Source: Methylobacterium jeotgali (lineage in GTDB: Bacteria > Pseudomonadota > Alphaproteobacteria > Rhizobiales > Beijerinckiaceae). From it: 61,973 nucleotides of DNA. Within the stretch, counting starts at the first letter, position 1; each line of letters opens with the position of its first letter. Location of the stretch: contig NZ_BPQR01000007.1 in the NCBI RefSeq assembly GCF_022179345.1, positions 1 through 61,973 on the forward strand. The letters are read 5' to 3'. The position numbers were made by a program, and so were the translations under genes. The notes beneath the pieces are model-generated. The model saw nothing but the letters and a program-made list of their open reading frames with translations, was not told the origin of the DNA and did not search any database. Shown piece by piece: positions 1-8,395 of this stretch.

Positions 1-1525
1 CGATGATCGGCTCACCCCCAATGTTCTTGCCAAGACAGAGGGCCAGCTTGTGGGTCGTCTCCCCGAAATCCGTGGAGGCGAGGAGCTCGCGCAGCAGCAC
101 GGTCTCCCGGCGGGCGTTCGGCAGCTCGATGCCGATGGCGTTGCGGCCGGGCACGACGGCGACGCGGGCGGAGACGGCGGACATGGAGCGGGCGATGTCG
201 TCGGCGAGCGCGATGACGCGGCTCGACTTGGTGCCGGGCGCCGGCTCCAGCTCGTAGAGCGTCACCACCGGGCCCGGACGCACCGCGAGGATGTCGCCGC
301 GCACGCCGAAATCGCCGAGCGTCGCCTCCAGCATGGTGGCGTTCTGCTCCAGCGCCTCCGCTGAGACGAGGTTCGCCTGCGACGGCCCCCGCGGCTCGGC
401 GAGCAGGTTCAGGGACGGGATTTCGTAGGTGTCGGCCTGCGGCGCGCGGGACTCGGTCCGCCGCGCCGGGGTCAGCGCCGCCGGGGGCGCCGAGACCCGA
501 GGCCGCACCGCCGGAGCGGGGGCGAAGGGCGGCTCGTCCGCCTCGTCGTCCTCGTCGTGGAGGACCGGATCGACCGTCCGCTGCGCCTGTTGCGGCGCCG
601 GCCGCTGGGCCGGCCGGGGCTCGTCGAAGGAGGGCTCGCGCCGGCCCGCCGGGATATGGTCCGCCCAGGGGACGTCGCGGGCGTCCAGCCCCTCGGACTC
701 GAAGGCGCGGCGGGCGGCGAGGGCCGGCGAGGCGCCGGCATAGGACAGGCCGTCCTCGCCGCCGCGCCGGGCGCGCCAGGCATCCATCCGGTCGGCGAGC
801 GCGTCGCGGCCGCGCATCGCGAGCTGCGCCAGGGCGCCGAGCGAGACGATGCCGAGGCCGGGCTCGTCCTCGCGCTCGTCCCGCGCCGGGCGGCGGGAGG
901 ACGGGTGCGCGGCATGGCGCGGGGCGAGGTCGAGCTCGTCCTCCTCGTCGTCGAGGCGCGCGCCGACGCGGCAGGCGCCGGTGAGGCTGAGCACCGCGAT
1001 GCCGGCATAGACGAAGCCGACCAGCGCCGCCGCGGGCCCCGAGATCGCCCCGACGATGGTGCGGGCGGCCGACATCAGCGCATCGCCGGCCACGCCTCCG
1101 AGGCCGGTGGGCAGCGGCCAGCGGGCGGTCGGCGGCAGGGCACTCGCCACGGCGCTCGCCGCGCAGAAGCCGATGACCCAGAGCGCGATGCGCAGGCCGC
1201 CGTTCGGCAGGTCACGCTCGCGCATCAGGCGCAGGCCCCAGAGCGCTGGCGGCAGGGCGAAGGCGAGCGCGCCGAGCCCGAGCATCTGCATGGCGAGATC
1301 GGAGACGACCGCGCCGGGAAGCCCGAGCACGTTGTGGGCGGCGTGGTCGGTGGCGTGGTTGAGGCTCGGGTCCTCGATCGACCAGGTGGCGAGCGCCACC
1401 GTCAGCGCCACGGCGCCGGCGAAGAGGACGAGCCCGCCGAGCTCCGTCAGCCGCCGCGCCAGGAACGGACGCAGCGTGTCGACGACGGTGTCGTAGGGCG
1501 ATGCGGAGCGGCGAAGCGAGCGCAT
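1..1525 (-). CDS. ftsK: DNA translocase FtsK, N-terminal part (cut by window start)
   Basis: FtsK anchors at the septum and pumps chromosomal DNA during division. About 508 residues are visible. The start is the ATG at 1525 (MRSLRRSASPYDTVVDTL). The first ~210 residues hold several hydrophobic segments, matching the FtsK membrane domain. A Pro/Arg/Glu-rich linker follows to about residue 365. The alpha/beta motor region then begins (NLLAEPRGPSQANLVSAEAL, later RVAVVPGRNAIGIELPN). The window ends at KNIGGEPII, which in the family lies just before the Walker A loop, so the ATPase and gamma domains are outside. A perfect TTAA-N7-TTAA site lies about 80 bp upstream. It is divergent from mtnA. Family assignment is firm; the length is incomplete only because of the window edge. 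Confidence 0.93.
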   Translation of the reverse strand, partial: MRSLRRSASPYDTVVDTLRPFLARRLTELGGLVLFAGAVALTVALATWSIEDPSLNHATDHAAHNVLGLPGAVVSDLAMQMLGLGALAFALPPALWGLRLMRERDLPNGGLRIALWVIGFCAASAVASALPPTARWPLPTGLGGVAGDALMSAARTIVGAISGPAAALVGFVYAGIAVLSLTGACRVGARLDDEEDELDLAPRHAAHPSSRRPARDEREDEPGLGIVSLGALAQLAMRGRDALADRMDAWRARRGGEDGLSYAGASPALAARRAFESEGLDARDVPWADHIPAGRREPSFDEPRPAQRPAPQQAQRTVDPVLHDEDDEADEPPFAPAPAVRPRVSAPPAALTPARRTESRAPQADTYEIPSLNLLAEPRGPSQANLVSAEALEQNATMLEATLGDFGVRGDILAVRPGPVVTLYELEPAPGTKSSRVIALADDIARSMSAVSARVAVVPGRNAIGIELPNARRETVLLRELLASTDFGETTHKLALCLGKNIGGEPII

Positions 1526-1603
1526 GCGGGACCGGCTGCGATGGGACGCGCCAAAGGGACGCGTCAGGGGGACTCGTGCAGCCTTGAGGCTAGGGCCGAC
1601 CCG

Positions 1604-1618
1604 TTAACGGCCGTTTAA
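1604..1618. promoter_or_regulatory. CtrA-type binding site upstream of ftsK
   Basis: TTAA (1604-1607), seven bases, TTAA (1615-1618): an exact match to the two half-sites of the alphaproteobacterial CtrA box. It lies 79 bp upstream of the ftsK ATG and 121 bp upstream of mtnA. AT-rich motifs like this are rare by chance at this GC content. CtrA binding is an inference. Confidence 0.5.
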
Positions 1619-1738
1619 GGTTGAGGAATCCTGAGTTCGGCCGCGGGCGCCGTCCACAGGAGCCTCGGGCCGCCGCGCGGCCCTCGGTCACCTCTCGCGC
1701 AGGTGCAATGAGCGGGCCCCTGTGGCATGCTCGGCCGC

Positions 1739-2836
1739 ATGAAGATCGACGGCCGTCCCACCCGTACCATCGTCCCCGACGCCGACGGCATCAGCGTACG
1801 CGTCATCGACCAGACCCGCCTGCCCTTCGCCCTGGAGGAGCGCCGGCTCTCGACGCTGGCCGAGGCTGCGGAGGCCATCCGGATCATGATCGTGCGCGGG
1901 GCGCCGCTGATCGGCGTCACCGCCGCCTACGGACTCGCCTTCGCCATGCGCGAGGACGCCTCGAACGACGGGCTCGACCGGGCGGTGGCGACGCTGGCCG
2001 CCGCGCGCCCCACCGCGGTCAACCTGCGCTGGGCGCTGGACCGGGTGGCGGGCAACCTGCGCCAGACCGCGAGCCGCGAGCGCTTCGAGCGGGCCTTCGC
2101 CGAGGCCGGCCGCATCGCCGAGGAGGACGTGGCGAGCTGCCACGCCATCGGCAGCCACGGCGGCCGGCTGATCGCCGATCTCGCGCGCGAGCGCGGCCGG
2201 CGCATCAACGTGCTCACCCATTGCAACGCCGGCTGGCTCGCCGCCGTCGACTGGGGCACCGCGCTGGCGCCGGTCTACGCCGCGTACGAGGACGGCATCG
2301 ACCTTCACGTCTGGGTGGACGAGACCCGGCCCCGCAGCCAGGGCGCGGCGCTCACCGCCTTCGAGCTCAACGGGCACGGGGTGCCACACACCGTCGTCGC
2401 CGACAATGCCGGCGGCCACCTGATGCAGCATGGCGAGGTCGACATCTGCATCGTCGGCTCGGACCGGACGACCGCGACCGGCGACGTCTGCAACAAGATC
2501 GGCACCTACCTGAAGGCGCTCGCCGCCCGCGACACCGGCGTGCCCTTCTACGCGGCGCTGCCGTTCTCGACGATCGACTGGAGCCTGAGGGACGGGGTCG
2601 CCGAGATCCCGATCGAGGAGCGGGACGGGCGGGAGGTCACGCACATGACTGGCCGCCTCGACGATGGCGGCTTCGCCACCGTACAGGTGGTCTCGCCGGG
2701 AAGCCCCGTGGCCAACCCCGCCTTCGACGTGACGCCGGCCCGCCTCGTCACCGGCCTCATCACCGAGCGCGGCGTCGCCGAGGCGAGCGCCGAGGGGCTG
2801 CTCGCCCTCTACCCGGAGCGGCGCGCGGCGGCCTGA
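1739..2836 (+). CDS. mtnA: S-methyl-5-thioribose-1-phosphate isomerase
   Basis: Methionine-salvage enzyme that isomerises 5-methylthioribose-1-phosphate (aldose) to methylthioribulose-1-phosphate, in the cytosol. The 365-residue product is the normal family length. The catalytic Cys is in THCNAGWLA (Cys162) and the catalytic Asp in GSDRTTATGDVCNKIGTY (Asp242). The family-typical N-terminus MKIDGRPTRTI favours the ATG at 1739 over the in-frame ATG at 1727, which would add MLGR. No other methionine-salvage gene lies beside it, so it stands apart from its pathway here. It is transcribed away from ftsK. Confidence 0.95.
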   Translation: MKIDGRPTRTIVPDADGISVRVIDQTRLPFALEERRLSTLAEAAEAIRIMIVRGAPLIGVTAAYGLAFAMREDASNDGLDRAVATLAAARPTAVNLRWALDRVAGNLRQTASRERFERAFAEAGRIAEEDVASCHAIGSHGGRLIADLARERGRRINVLTHCNAGWLAAVDWGTALAPVYAAYEDGIDLHVWVDETRPRSQGAALTAFELNGHGVPHTVVADNAGGHLMQHGEVDICIVGSDRTTATGDVCNKIGTYLKALAARDTGVPFYAALPFSTIDWSLRDGVAEIPIEERDGREVTHMTGRLDDGGFATVQVVSPGSPVANPAFDVTPARLVTGLITERGVAEASAEGLLALYPERRAAA

Positions 2837-2840
2837 GCGC

Positions 2841-3836
2841 TCACGCCCACGCGCAGAACACGCTGCCCTGGAAGGCGAGCACGGTCGCCCCGTGCTGGTT
2901 CACGCCGGTGTTGCGGCTGAAGGCGAGGCCCCAGCCGGGGCGTGAGGCGCTCTCGCGCTTGTCCGTCAGCTCCGTGGCGAAGCGGATCGTGTCGCCCGCG
3001 TAGACCGGAGCGAGCCAGCGCAGGTCCTTGAAGCCCGGCGAGGGGCCGATCTCGGGAACCGGCAAACCCTGTGCCCGCGTCAGCGCGGCGTCGCGAGCAT
3101 GGGTGGCGAGGTGGCGGCGCATCCAGACCGAGACCGTCTGCCAGCCCGAGGCGCAGAGGCCGCCGAAATGGGTCAGCCGGGCCGCCTCGGCGTCGAGGTG
3201 GAAGACCTGCGGGTCGAAGGCGCTCGCGAAGCCGACGATATCGGGCGCCGTGAAGCGGTAGCTGCCGAGCTCGCGCCGGAAGCCCACCGGGATCGCGCCG
3301 AGGGGCGCCAGGACCTGCGGCGGCACGTCCTCCTCGACCGGTCCGGCCGCCTCCCCCGCGGGCGCCACCGGGCGCGGCGGCAGGGGCTCGGCGCCGCGCC
3401 GGGGGAAGATGACCGTGAAGGCCTGGGTCATCGCGGTCTCGCCGCGCTGGTTCAGCACGCTCATCGCGAAGCGCACGAAGCCCCGGTCCGGCCGCGAGCC
3501 GGAGCGGCGGCAATCCTCGACGCGCACCGCGAGGTGCAGGGCGTCGCCGGGCAGGACGGGCTTCAGCCAGCGCAGCTCGGTGATCCCCGGCGAGCCCATC
3601 GAGGAGCCGCCCCGGAACACGGAGCCCTGGAGCAGGCGCATCCCGAGGGAGGCCGTGTGCCAGCCCGAAGCGATCAGCCGGCCCGCGAAGGTCCCTTCTG
3701 CCGCCTTCGCGTCGAGGTGGAAGGGCTGCGCGTCGTAGACCCGCGCGAAACCGACGATCACCTCCTCCGTCACCGCGAGCGGATCGCTCCCGAAAACCTG
3801 GCCCGGCGCGAAATCCTCGAAGCAGGGTGCCGTCAT
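2841..3836 (-). CDS. MaoC-like double-hotdog dehydratase
   Basis: The protein (331 residues from ATG 3836; an in-frame ATG at 3848 would add four) contains two MaoC/hotdog repeats. Repeat 1 has FEDFAPGQVFGS and later HLDAKAAEGTFAGRLIASGW. Repeat 2 has FTAPDIVGFASAFDPQVFHL and then HFGGLCASGWQTVS. Both repeats keep the D/H-x(n)-G-x-ASG hydratase signature. Such proteins hydrate enoyl-CoA-type substrates; the substrate here is not evident. Mesaconyl-CoA hydratase is one double-hotdog possibility in methylotrophs, but I cannot support it from the sequence. It ends 4 bp from mtnA (convergent), and nfi lies immediately upstream on the same strand. Confidence 0.8.
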   Translation of the reverse strand: MTAPCFEDFAPGQVFGSDPLAVTEEVIVGFARVYDAQPFHLDAKAAEGTFAGRLIASGWHTASLGMRLLQGSVFRGGSSMGSPGITELRWLKPVLPGDALHLAVRVEDCRRSGSRPDRGFVRFAMSVLNQRGETAMTQAFTVIFPRRGAEPLPPRPVAPAGEAAGPVEEDVPPQVLAPLGAIPVGFRRELGSYRFTAPDIVGFASAFDPQVFHLDAEAARLTHFGGLCASGWQTVSVWMRRHLATHARDAALTRAQGLPVPEIGPSPGFKDLRWLAPVYAGDTIRFATELTDKRESASRPGWGLAFSRNTGVNQHGATVLAFQGSVFCAWA

Positions 3837-3858
3837 CGTGCGTCGCAAGCCTTCGATC

Positions 3859-4521
3859 TCAGAAATCGCCGGCCGCCCGGTGAGCGAGGCGGATCGGCTC
3901 CGGCAGGCGGTACTTCGGCGCGCAGGCGAGCACCAGGGCCACCGAGGTCGGGATGTCGGCGAGATGCCCCGGCGAGATGAACATCGGGTGCTTGCCCGTC
4001 CGCGTGCGCACGACGGCGCCGATGGTCTCGCCGCGATCCACGAGCGGAACGTGGGCGCCCTTCTCCTCGGAGAGCGGGCCGTTGCGGCCGCACAGCCGCG
4101 TCTTGCCGCAGCCGATGGTCGGGCGCTGAAGCCAGAGCCCCATGTGGCTGGCGATGCCGATGCGGCGGGGATGCGCCGTGCCCATGCCGTCGAACAGGAA
4201 CACGTCGGGCTCGGCCTGGAGCTTCCCGAACGCCTCCTCCAGCACCGGACCCTCGCGGAAGCTGAGGAGGCCGGGCACGTAGGGGAAGGGCGTCGGCGCG
4301 AGCGCCGTCACCGTCTCGACCACCTCGAAGCCGGGGAAGGTCGCGACGACGACGGCCGCCCGCGAGCGCTCGCTTTTCACGCTGACATCGACGCCGGCGA
4401 CGAGCCGCACGGAGCCGAGGTCGATCGGCCGGTCGGCGACGACCTCCTCGCGCAGGCGCCGCTGCAGGGCGACCGCCTCGGTCGGGGTCAGGTCCCAGGC
4501 GTGGCGCCGCTCGATCCGCAT
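3859..4521 (-). CDS. nfi: Endonuclease V (deoxyinosine 3'-endonuclease)
   Basis: Repair nuclease that nicks DNA at the second bond 3' to deoxyinosine and other deaminated bases. It has 220 residues, the normal length. The metal-binding acidic residues are recognisable: Asp45 in AGVDVSV, Glu90 in YVPGLLSFREGP, and Asp111 in LFDGMGTAHPRRIGIASH. The YVPG wedge motif that reads the minor groove is intact. It is close upstream of the MaoC-like gene and 16 bp downstream of ychF, so the three may be co-transcribed. Confidence 0.94.
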   Translation of the reverse strand: MRIERRHAWDLTPTEAVALQRRLREEVVADRPIDLGSVRLVAGVDVSVKSERSRAAVVVATFPGFEVVETVTALAPTPFPYVPGLLSFREGPVLEEAFGKLQAEPDVFLFDGMGTAHPRRIGIASHMGLWLQRPTIGCGKTRLCGRNGPLSEEKGAHVPLVDRGETIGAVVRTRTGKHPMFISPGHLADIPTSVALVLACAPKYRLPEPIRLAHRAAGDF

Positions 4522-4537
4522 CCGCCGGGGACGCGGC

Positions 4538-5635
4538 TCAGTTGGCGAAGCGGAAGTGGAGCACGTCGCCGTCCTGCACGAGGTACTCCTTGCCCTCCAG
4601 CCGCAGCTTGCCGGCGTCGCGCGCGCCGCCCTCCCCCTTGAGGGCCGTGTAGTCGGCGTAGGCGATGGTCTCGGCCCGGATGAAGCCCTTCTCGAAATCC
4701 GTGTGGATGACGCCGGCGGCGGCGGGTGCCCGCGTGCCCTTGGTGATGGTCCAGGCCCGGGCCTCCTTCGGCCCGACGGTGAAGTAGGTGATGAGGCCGA
4801 GAAGGTCGTAGCCCGCCCGGATCACCCGGTTGAGGCCGGGCTCGGTGAGCCCCACCGCCTCGAGGAACTCGCCCTGGTCGGCGACCGGCATCACCGCGAT
4901 CTCGCTCTCGATCTTGGCCGAGACCACGACCGCCACGGCCCCTTCCTGCTTGGCGCGGGCGAGCACCGCGTCGGAATGGGCGTTGCCCTTGTCGGCGTCG
5001 CCCTCGTCGACGTTGCAGACGTAGAGCACGGGCTTGGCCGTCATCAGGCCGAGGCTCTGGAACAGGCGCTCCTCCTCGGGCTTGCGCTCCACGAGGCGGG
5101 CGGGGCGGCCGTCGCGCAGGAGGGGCAGCGCCCGGGTGACGAGGTCGAGCGTCTCCTTGGCCTCCTTGTCGGCGCCCTTGGCCTTCTTCTCGAGGGCGAC
5201 GGCCCGGCGCTCCAGGCTGTCGAGGTCGGCGAGCATCAGCTCGGTCTCGATGGTGTCGATGTCGGCGGCCGGGTCGACCTTGCCCTCGACATGGGTCACG
5301 TCCCCGTCCTCGAAGCAGCGCACCACGTGGGCGATGGCGTCGACCTCGCGGATGTTGGCGAGGAACTGGTTGCCGAGCCCCTCCCCCTTCGAGGCCCCCC
5401 GCACGAGGCCGGCGATGTCGACGAAGGTCAGCCGCGTCGGGATGATCTCCTTGGAGCCGGCGATGCCTGCCAGCGCGTCGAGGCGCGGGTCCGGCACCGC
5501 CACCTCGCCGACATTCGGCTCGATGGTGCAGAACGGATAGTTCGCGGCCTGCGCCGCCGCGGTCTGCGTGAGCGCGTTGAACAGGGTCGACTTGCCGACG
5601 TTCGGCAGGCCGACGATGCCGCATTTGAAGCCCAT
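4538..5635 (-). CDS. ychF: Redox-regulated ATPase/GTPase YchF (OLA1 family)
   Basis: Obg-family P-loop NTPase that binds ribosomes and nucleic acid and prefers ATP. It has 365 residues, the normal length. G1 is GLPNVGKSTLFNALT (residues 9-23) and G3 is FVDIAGLVRGASKGEGLGN. The G4 motif is NVDEG rather than NKxD, which is the diagnostic family change that explains the ATP preference. The C-terminal TGS-like domain (ARAWTITKGTRAPAAAGVIH, then DGDVLHFRFAN) is complete. The start ATG at 5635 gives the canonical MGFKCGIVGLPN. Confidence 0.97.
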   Translation of the reverse strand: MGFKCGIVGLPNVGKSTLFNALTQTAAAQAANYPFCTIEPNVGEVAVPDPRLDALAGIAGSKEIIPTRLTFVDIAGLVRGASKGEGLGNQFLANIREVDAIAHVVRCFEDGDVTHVEGKVDPAADIDTIETELMLADLDSLERRAVALEKKAKGADKEAKETLDLVTRALPLLRDGRPARLVERKPEEERLFQSLGLMTAKPVLYVCNVDEGDADKGNAHSDAVLARAKQEGAVAVVVSAKIESEIAVMPVADQGEFLEAVGLTEPGLNRVIRAGYDLLGLITYFTVGPKEARAWTITKGTRAPAAAGVIHTDFEKGFIRAETIAYADYTALKGEGGARDAGKLRLEGKEYLVQDGDVLHFRFAN

Positions 5636-5644
5636 GATCGTTTC

Positions 5645-6091
5645 CTAATGCTCGGTCGCGATCGCCTCGGGGCCGACCGTGAAAGGGTTGAGGATAGTCG
5701 TGCCGCGAACCGTGCGGCCATGCTGATAGTCTTCGGACAGGAGATAGCGGCAGCCTGCTCGGATCGCGGCGGCGAGGACGACGCAGTCCCACCACTGAAA
5801 GCCGGTCTCCGTGCGGAGCGTCCACGCTTGCGCGATGAGCTCCAGGTCGGTGGCGCCGCGCGACCACGCCTCCAGGGCGAGCGTCGTCCGACGCGCCTCC
5901 TCGGGAGCGATCGGCAGACGACCCCGGAGGACGACGTTGTGGATCTCTCCGAGCACCTGCGGGCTCACGACCACCGCCTCGCGGTCGGCGAGCGTTTCCA
6001 GCCAACGCAGGGCCGTGACCCGCTTGTCCGGGAAGCGGTCGTCGCGCGCGTAGAGGAACACGTTCGTGTCGACGAAGACACGATCAGTCAT
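5645..6091 (-). CDS. VapC-type PIN-domain toxin (module 1)
   Basis: PIN-fold ribonuclease toxin of a type II toxin-antitoxin pair, 148 residues from the ATG at 6091. The acidic PIN residues are visible: Asp in VFVDTNVFLYA (residues 5-15), Glu in SPQVLGEIHNV, Asp in WWDCVVLAAA and Asp in LLSEDYQHG. The ATG overlaps the last 8 bases of the antitoxin gene, indicating translational coupling. RNA cleavage is the family activity; the target cannot be read from sequence. It ends 9 bp before ychF begins. Confidence 0.88.
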   Translation of the reverse strand: MTDRVFVDTNVFLYARDDRFPDKRVTALRWLETLADREAVVVSPQVLGEIHNVVLRGRLPIAPEEARRTTLALEAWSRGATDLELIAQAWTLRTETGFQWWDCVVLAAAIRAGCRYLLSEDYQHGRTVRGTTILNPFTVGPEAIATEH

Positions 6092-6317
6092 CGGCGTACA
6101 TCTGGTCGTGCGTCGGCGCCTTTCCATTCTCGTCCAGAACGTGCAGCGGCGGGCCGGCCAGAAAGCGCTCCAACGCCTCGCGCTGCGACAGGGGCCGGCC
6201 GACACGCTGCTCGACCGCCTCGGCCACGAAGCGCGACAGGCTCTTGCCATCACGTGCGGCGGCGATCCGCGCCCGCTTGAGCAGCGCTTCGTCCATCGTC
6301 ACGGTCACGTTCTTCAT
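6084..6317 (-). CDS. VapB-type ribbon-helix-helix antitoxin (module 1)
   Basis: This 77-residue antitoxin has an N-terminal ribbon-helix-helix/Arc-type DNA-binding segment (MKNVTVTMDEALLKRARIAA, residues 1-20) and helix SLSRFVAEAVEQRV. The C-terminal tail ending in HDQMYADD probably wraps the toxin. The gene precedes and overlaps the PIN toxin gene, the standard order. It lies 43 bp downstream of pth and has its own promoter-like element, so it is probably autoregulated. In this family the antitoxin is unstable and, with the toxin, represses its own promoter. Confidence 0.85.
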   Translation of the reverse strand: MKNVTVTMDEALLKRARIAAARDGKSLSRFVAEAVEQRVGRPLSQREALERFLAGPPLHVLDENGKAPTHDQMYADD

Positions 6318-6335
6318 CGGACGCCTCCGACTGCG

Positions 6336-6364
6336 GATATCGTGTCCCTGTGTTTTCGTGTCAA
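6336..6364 (-). promoter_or_regulatory. Putative vapBC1 promoter
   Basis: On the minus strand a perfect -35 TTGACA (6364-6359) is followed by 17 bases and the hexamer GATATC (6341-6336), a weak -10. The spacer and flank contain two GACACG copies that could serve as antitoxin-binding half-sites. The -35 box overlaps the pth stop codon. Confidence 0.45.
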
Positions 6365-6969
6365 TTCCGCTGGCCGAGGGTCTTCACCTCACCCCAGCCG
6401 CGGCCCTCCATGGCGAGGTGGACCTTGTTCTGGAAGCTGGCGTCCTCGCCCGCCGCCAGCAGCGCGGCATGGTCGGCGAGCGCGGCGCAGAGGTCCTCGA
6501 CCCAGGGGGTCTCCGACTTGCCGAAGTCGTTCAGCACGTAGCCGTGGACGAGGGCCTTGTCGCCGGGATGACCGATGCCGAGGCGGACCCGGCGGTAGTC
6601 GTTGCCGCAGAGCGCCGTGATCGAGCGCAGGCCGTTATGGCCGGCGTTGCCGCCCCCGAGCTTCACCCGCATCTTCGCTGGCGCAAGGTCGAGCTCGTCG
6701 TGGAAGACGATCACGTCGGAGAGCGCGATCTTGTAGAAGCGCTGCGCCTCGCCGACCGCGCGGCCGGACTCGTTCATGAAGGTCTGGGGCTTCAGGAGGA
6801 TCACCCGCTCGGAGCCGAGCACCGCCTCCGACGCCTCGCCCTGGAAGCGCCGGCGGAAGGGCGCCGCCCGGTGGCGGCGGGCGATCTCGTCGATCGCCAG
6901 GAAGCCGATGTTGTGCCGGTTGCGGGCGTAGGACGCGCCCGGATTCCCGAGGCCGACGAGGAGGCGCAT
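6361..6969 (-). CDS. pth: Peptidyl-tRNA hydrolase
   Basis: Cytosolic enzyme that releases peptides from tRNAs that dropped off ribosomes; usually essential. It has 202 residues. The N-terminus [20 protein letters not shown] carries the catalytic His (His19), and the motif VIFHDELDL holds the conserved Asp. FMNESG and [12 protein letters not shown] are the other family blocks. The ATG at 6969 is chosen because it begins the conserved core directly; the frame stays open upstream without conserved sequence. It follows rplY on the same strand, an order common in alphaproteobacteria, with a terminator-like hairpin between them. Confidence 0.96.
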   Translation of the reverse strand: MRLLVGLGNPGASYARNRHNIGFLAIDEIARRHRAAPFRRRFQGEASEAVLGSERVILLKPQTFMNESGRAVGEAQRFYKIALSDVIVFHDELDLAPAKMRVKLGGGNAGHNGLRSITALCGNDYRRVRLGIGHPGDKALVHGYVLNDFGKSETPWVEDLCAALADHAALLAAGEDASFQNKVHLAMEGRGWGEVKTLGQRN

Positions 6970-6999
6970 GTCCGGTGTCTCCCGCTCGCGGGTCCCTGA

Positions 7000-7030
7000 A
7001 AACGCGAACGCCCCGGCCGATGGCCGGGGC
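7000..7030 (-). terminator. Intrinsic terminator after rplY
   Basis: A perfect nine-base stem, GCCCCGGCC (7010-7018) and GGCCGGGGC (7022-7030), has a three-base loop. Read on the minus strand it is followed by GTTCGCGTTTTC. It lies between rplY and pth, so it probably attenuates rather than abolishes read-through into pth. Confidence 0.65.
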
Positions 7031-7074
7031 ATCCGTGCGGGGCTGCCCCGGCAGGCGGGGCGGCGCCGAAGGGC

Positions 7075-7770
7075 TCAGCCCTCCTTGTTGTCCGACTCGG
7101 CCTCGCCCTCGGCGGTCTCGCGCTCCTCGGCGGCCTTCTCGTCGGCGGCCTCGGCGGACTGCGCCTCGGCGATCGCGGCCTCCTCGGCCTCGACCTCGGC
7201 GCCGAGCACCGTCGGCGGCACGATGTTGGCGATCACGTCCGTGGCCTCGCCGGTGTAGCTGCCCGCCGGGATCTTGATGTCGGAGACGTGGATCACGTCG
7301 CCGATGTCGCGGCCGCTGAGGTCGACCTCGATCGCGTCGGGGATCTGGTCGGGAGCGACCTCGATCGCGAGCGTGTGGGCGACGATGTTGAGGGTGCCGC
7401 CCTTCTTCTTGATGCCGGGCGCCGCCTCGTCGTTGACGAAGTGCACCGGCACCTCGACGGCGACCGACTGGCCGGCGACGACGCGCAGGAAGTCGACGTG
7501 CAGCGGCACGCCGCTCACCGGATCGAGCTGGAAGTCGCGGGGGATGACGCGGGTCTTCCTGCCGCCGGCATCCACCTCGAACACCGTGGTCTTGAAGCCG
7601 CCGGCGTAGATGAGGGTGCGGATGCGGATGAGGTCGACGGCGATGGCCTGCGGGTCCTGCCCGCCTCCGTAGACGACGGCGGGAACCTGGCCCTGGCGAC
7701 GAACGGCCCGGGCGGCCCCCTTGCCGACCCGGTCGCGTGCCACGGCCTCAAGCGGCTTAACGGCGCTCAT
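7075..7770 (-). CDS. rplY: 50S ribosomal protein L25 (Ctc/TL5 form)
   Basis: Large-subunit protein that binds 5S rRNA. The long form (231 residues) has the N-terminal 5S-binding domain (VARDRVGKGAARAVRRQGQV, then PAVVYGGGQDPQAI) and the C-terminal TL5 beta domain (VPVHFVNDEAAPGIKKKGG). An acidic Ala/Glu-rich tail (AEEAAIAEAQSAEAADEKAA) ends it. The start ATG at 7770 is preceded by AAGGA at a good distance. The pair rplY-pth is a common bacterial arrangement. Confidence 0.96.
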   Translation of the reverse strand: MSAVKPLEAVARDRVGKGAARAVRRQGQVPAVVYGGGQDPQAIAVDLIRIRTLIYAGGFKTTVFEVDAGGRKTRVIPRDFQLDPVSGVPLHVDFLRVVAGQSVAVEVPVHFVNDEAAPGIKKKGGTLNIVAHTLAIEVAPDQIPDAIEVDLSGRDIGDVIHVSDIKIPAGSYTGEATDVIANIVPPTVLGAEVEAEEAAIAEAQSAEAADEKAAEERETAEGEAESDNKEG

Positions 7771-7802
7771 GGCGTGATCCTTCTCGTGATGGATGGCCGG
7801 GG

Positions 7803-7832
7803 AACGACAAAGGCCGCCCGAAACGGACGGCC
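7803..7832 (-). terminator. Hairpin with T-rich tail upstream of rplY
   Basis: GGCCGCCCG (7812-7820) and CGGACGGCC (7824-7832) pair with one mismatch around a three-base loop. On the minus strand the stem is followed by TTTGTCGTT. It may end the upstream small-gene transcript or act as an rplY leader attenuator; it lies 33 bp before the rplY ATG. Confidence 0.4.
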
Positions 7833-7939
7833 CACGGCTACCGGTCCCCGTGCGCCCCTGCCTCCAAGGGTGTCTCGGGGGCGCGGGCCGGGCCATACAC
7901 GGGATGGGGATGGAAGGCAATCCGGAGCGGCCCCTCCAC

Positions 7940-8395
7940 CTATCGCGGCGCGAGCCGGAGCGATCGCTCGCCCCAGGTGAGGCGCACCGGATCGAGGAGG
8001 CAATAGACGCCGAGGATCGCGGCCGGCCGGCGTGCGGCTCCCTTGGGCCGGATATGGAGCGTCACCTCGGCACATCCGTTCCCGCTCGCGGCGGCCGCGG
8101 CATCGACGTCGGGGAGTTGAGGATAGGGCTCCCGATACCGGTAGCGCCGTTCGGCCGGCGCGGAGCCGAGCACGGCCAGCAATGCGACCTGTACCGCCGA
8201 GCCCTCGACGTCGGAGATGCCGGCAGCCGAGAGGGCATCCGACAGCGAGATCAGGCTCGCCCGATCCAGATGAGGCGACATCGGAGTCACGGCGCGCCCG
8301 GCGGTCGGCATGAGGAGGGACGCGGCCACGGCCAGCCGAACCGGGAGGCGGCAGTGCCACCCAGGGCCGCGCAGCCGCGTGTGACCGAAGGCCAT
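7940..8395 (-). CDS. Hypothetical exported protein
   Basis: I do not recognise a family. The 151-residue product begins with a basic stretch (MAFGHTRLRGPGWHCRLPVR) followed by LAVAASLLMPTAGRAV, which looks like a signal peptide. The mature part contains SLISLSDALSAAGISDVEGS, a Tyr/Arg-rich segment and two Cys residues. The third-position pattern and the plausible signal sequence support a real gene, but the frame is open further upstream, so the start is uncertain. It is divergent from the phosphomannomutase gene, 157 bp away. Confidence 0.5.
   Translation of the reverse strand: MAFGHTRLRGPGWHCRLPVRLAVAASLLMPTAGRAVTPMSPHLDRASLISLSDALSAAGISDVEGSAVQVALLAVLGSAPAERRYRYREPYPQLPDVDAAAAASGNGCAEVTLHIRPKGAARRPAAILGVYCLLDPVRLTWGERSLRLAPR

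Noticed and set aside
472..1008. Open frame inside ftsK on the same strand in another frame
   Set aside because: It is an Arg/Ser/Pro-rich shadow of the real FtsK frame, which carries the conserved membrane and motor residues.
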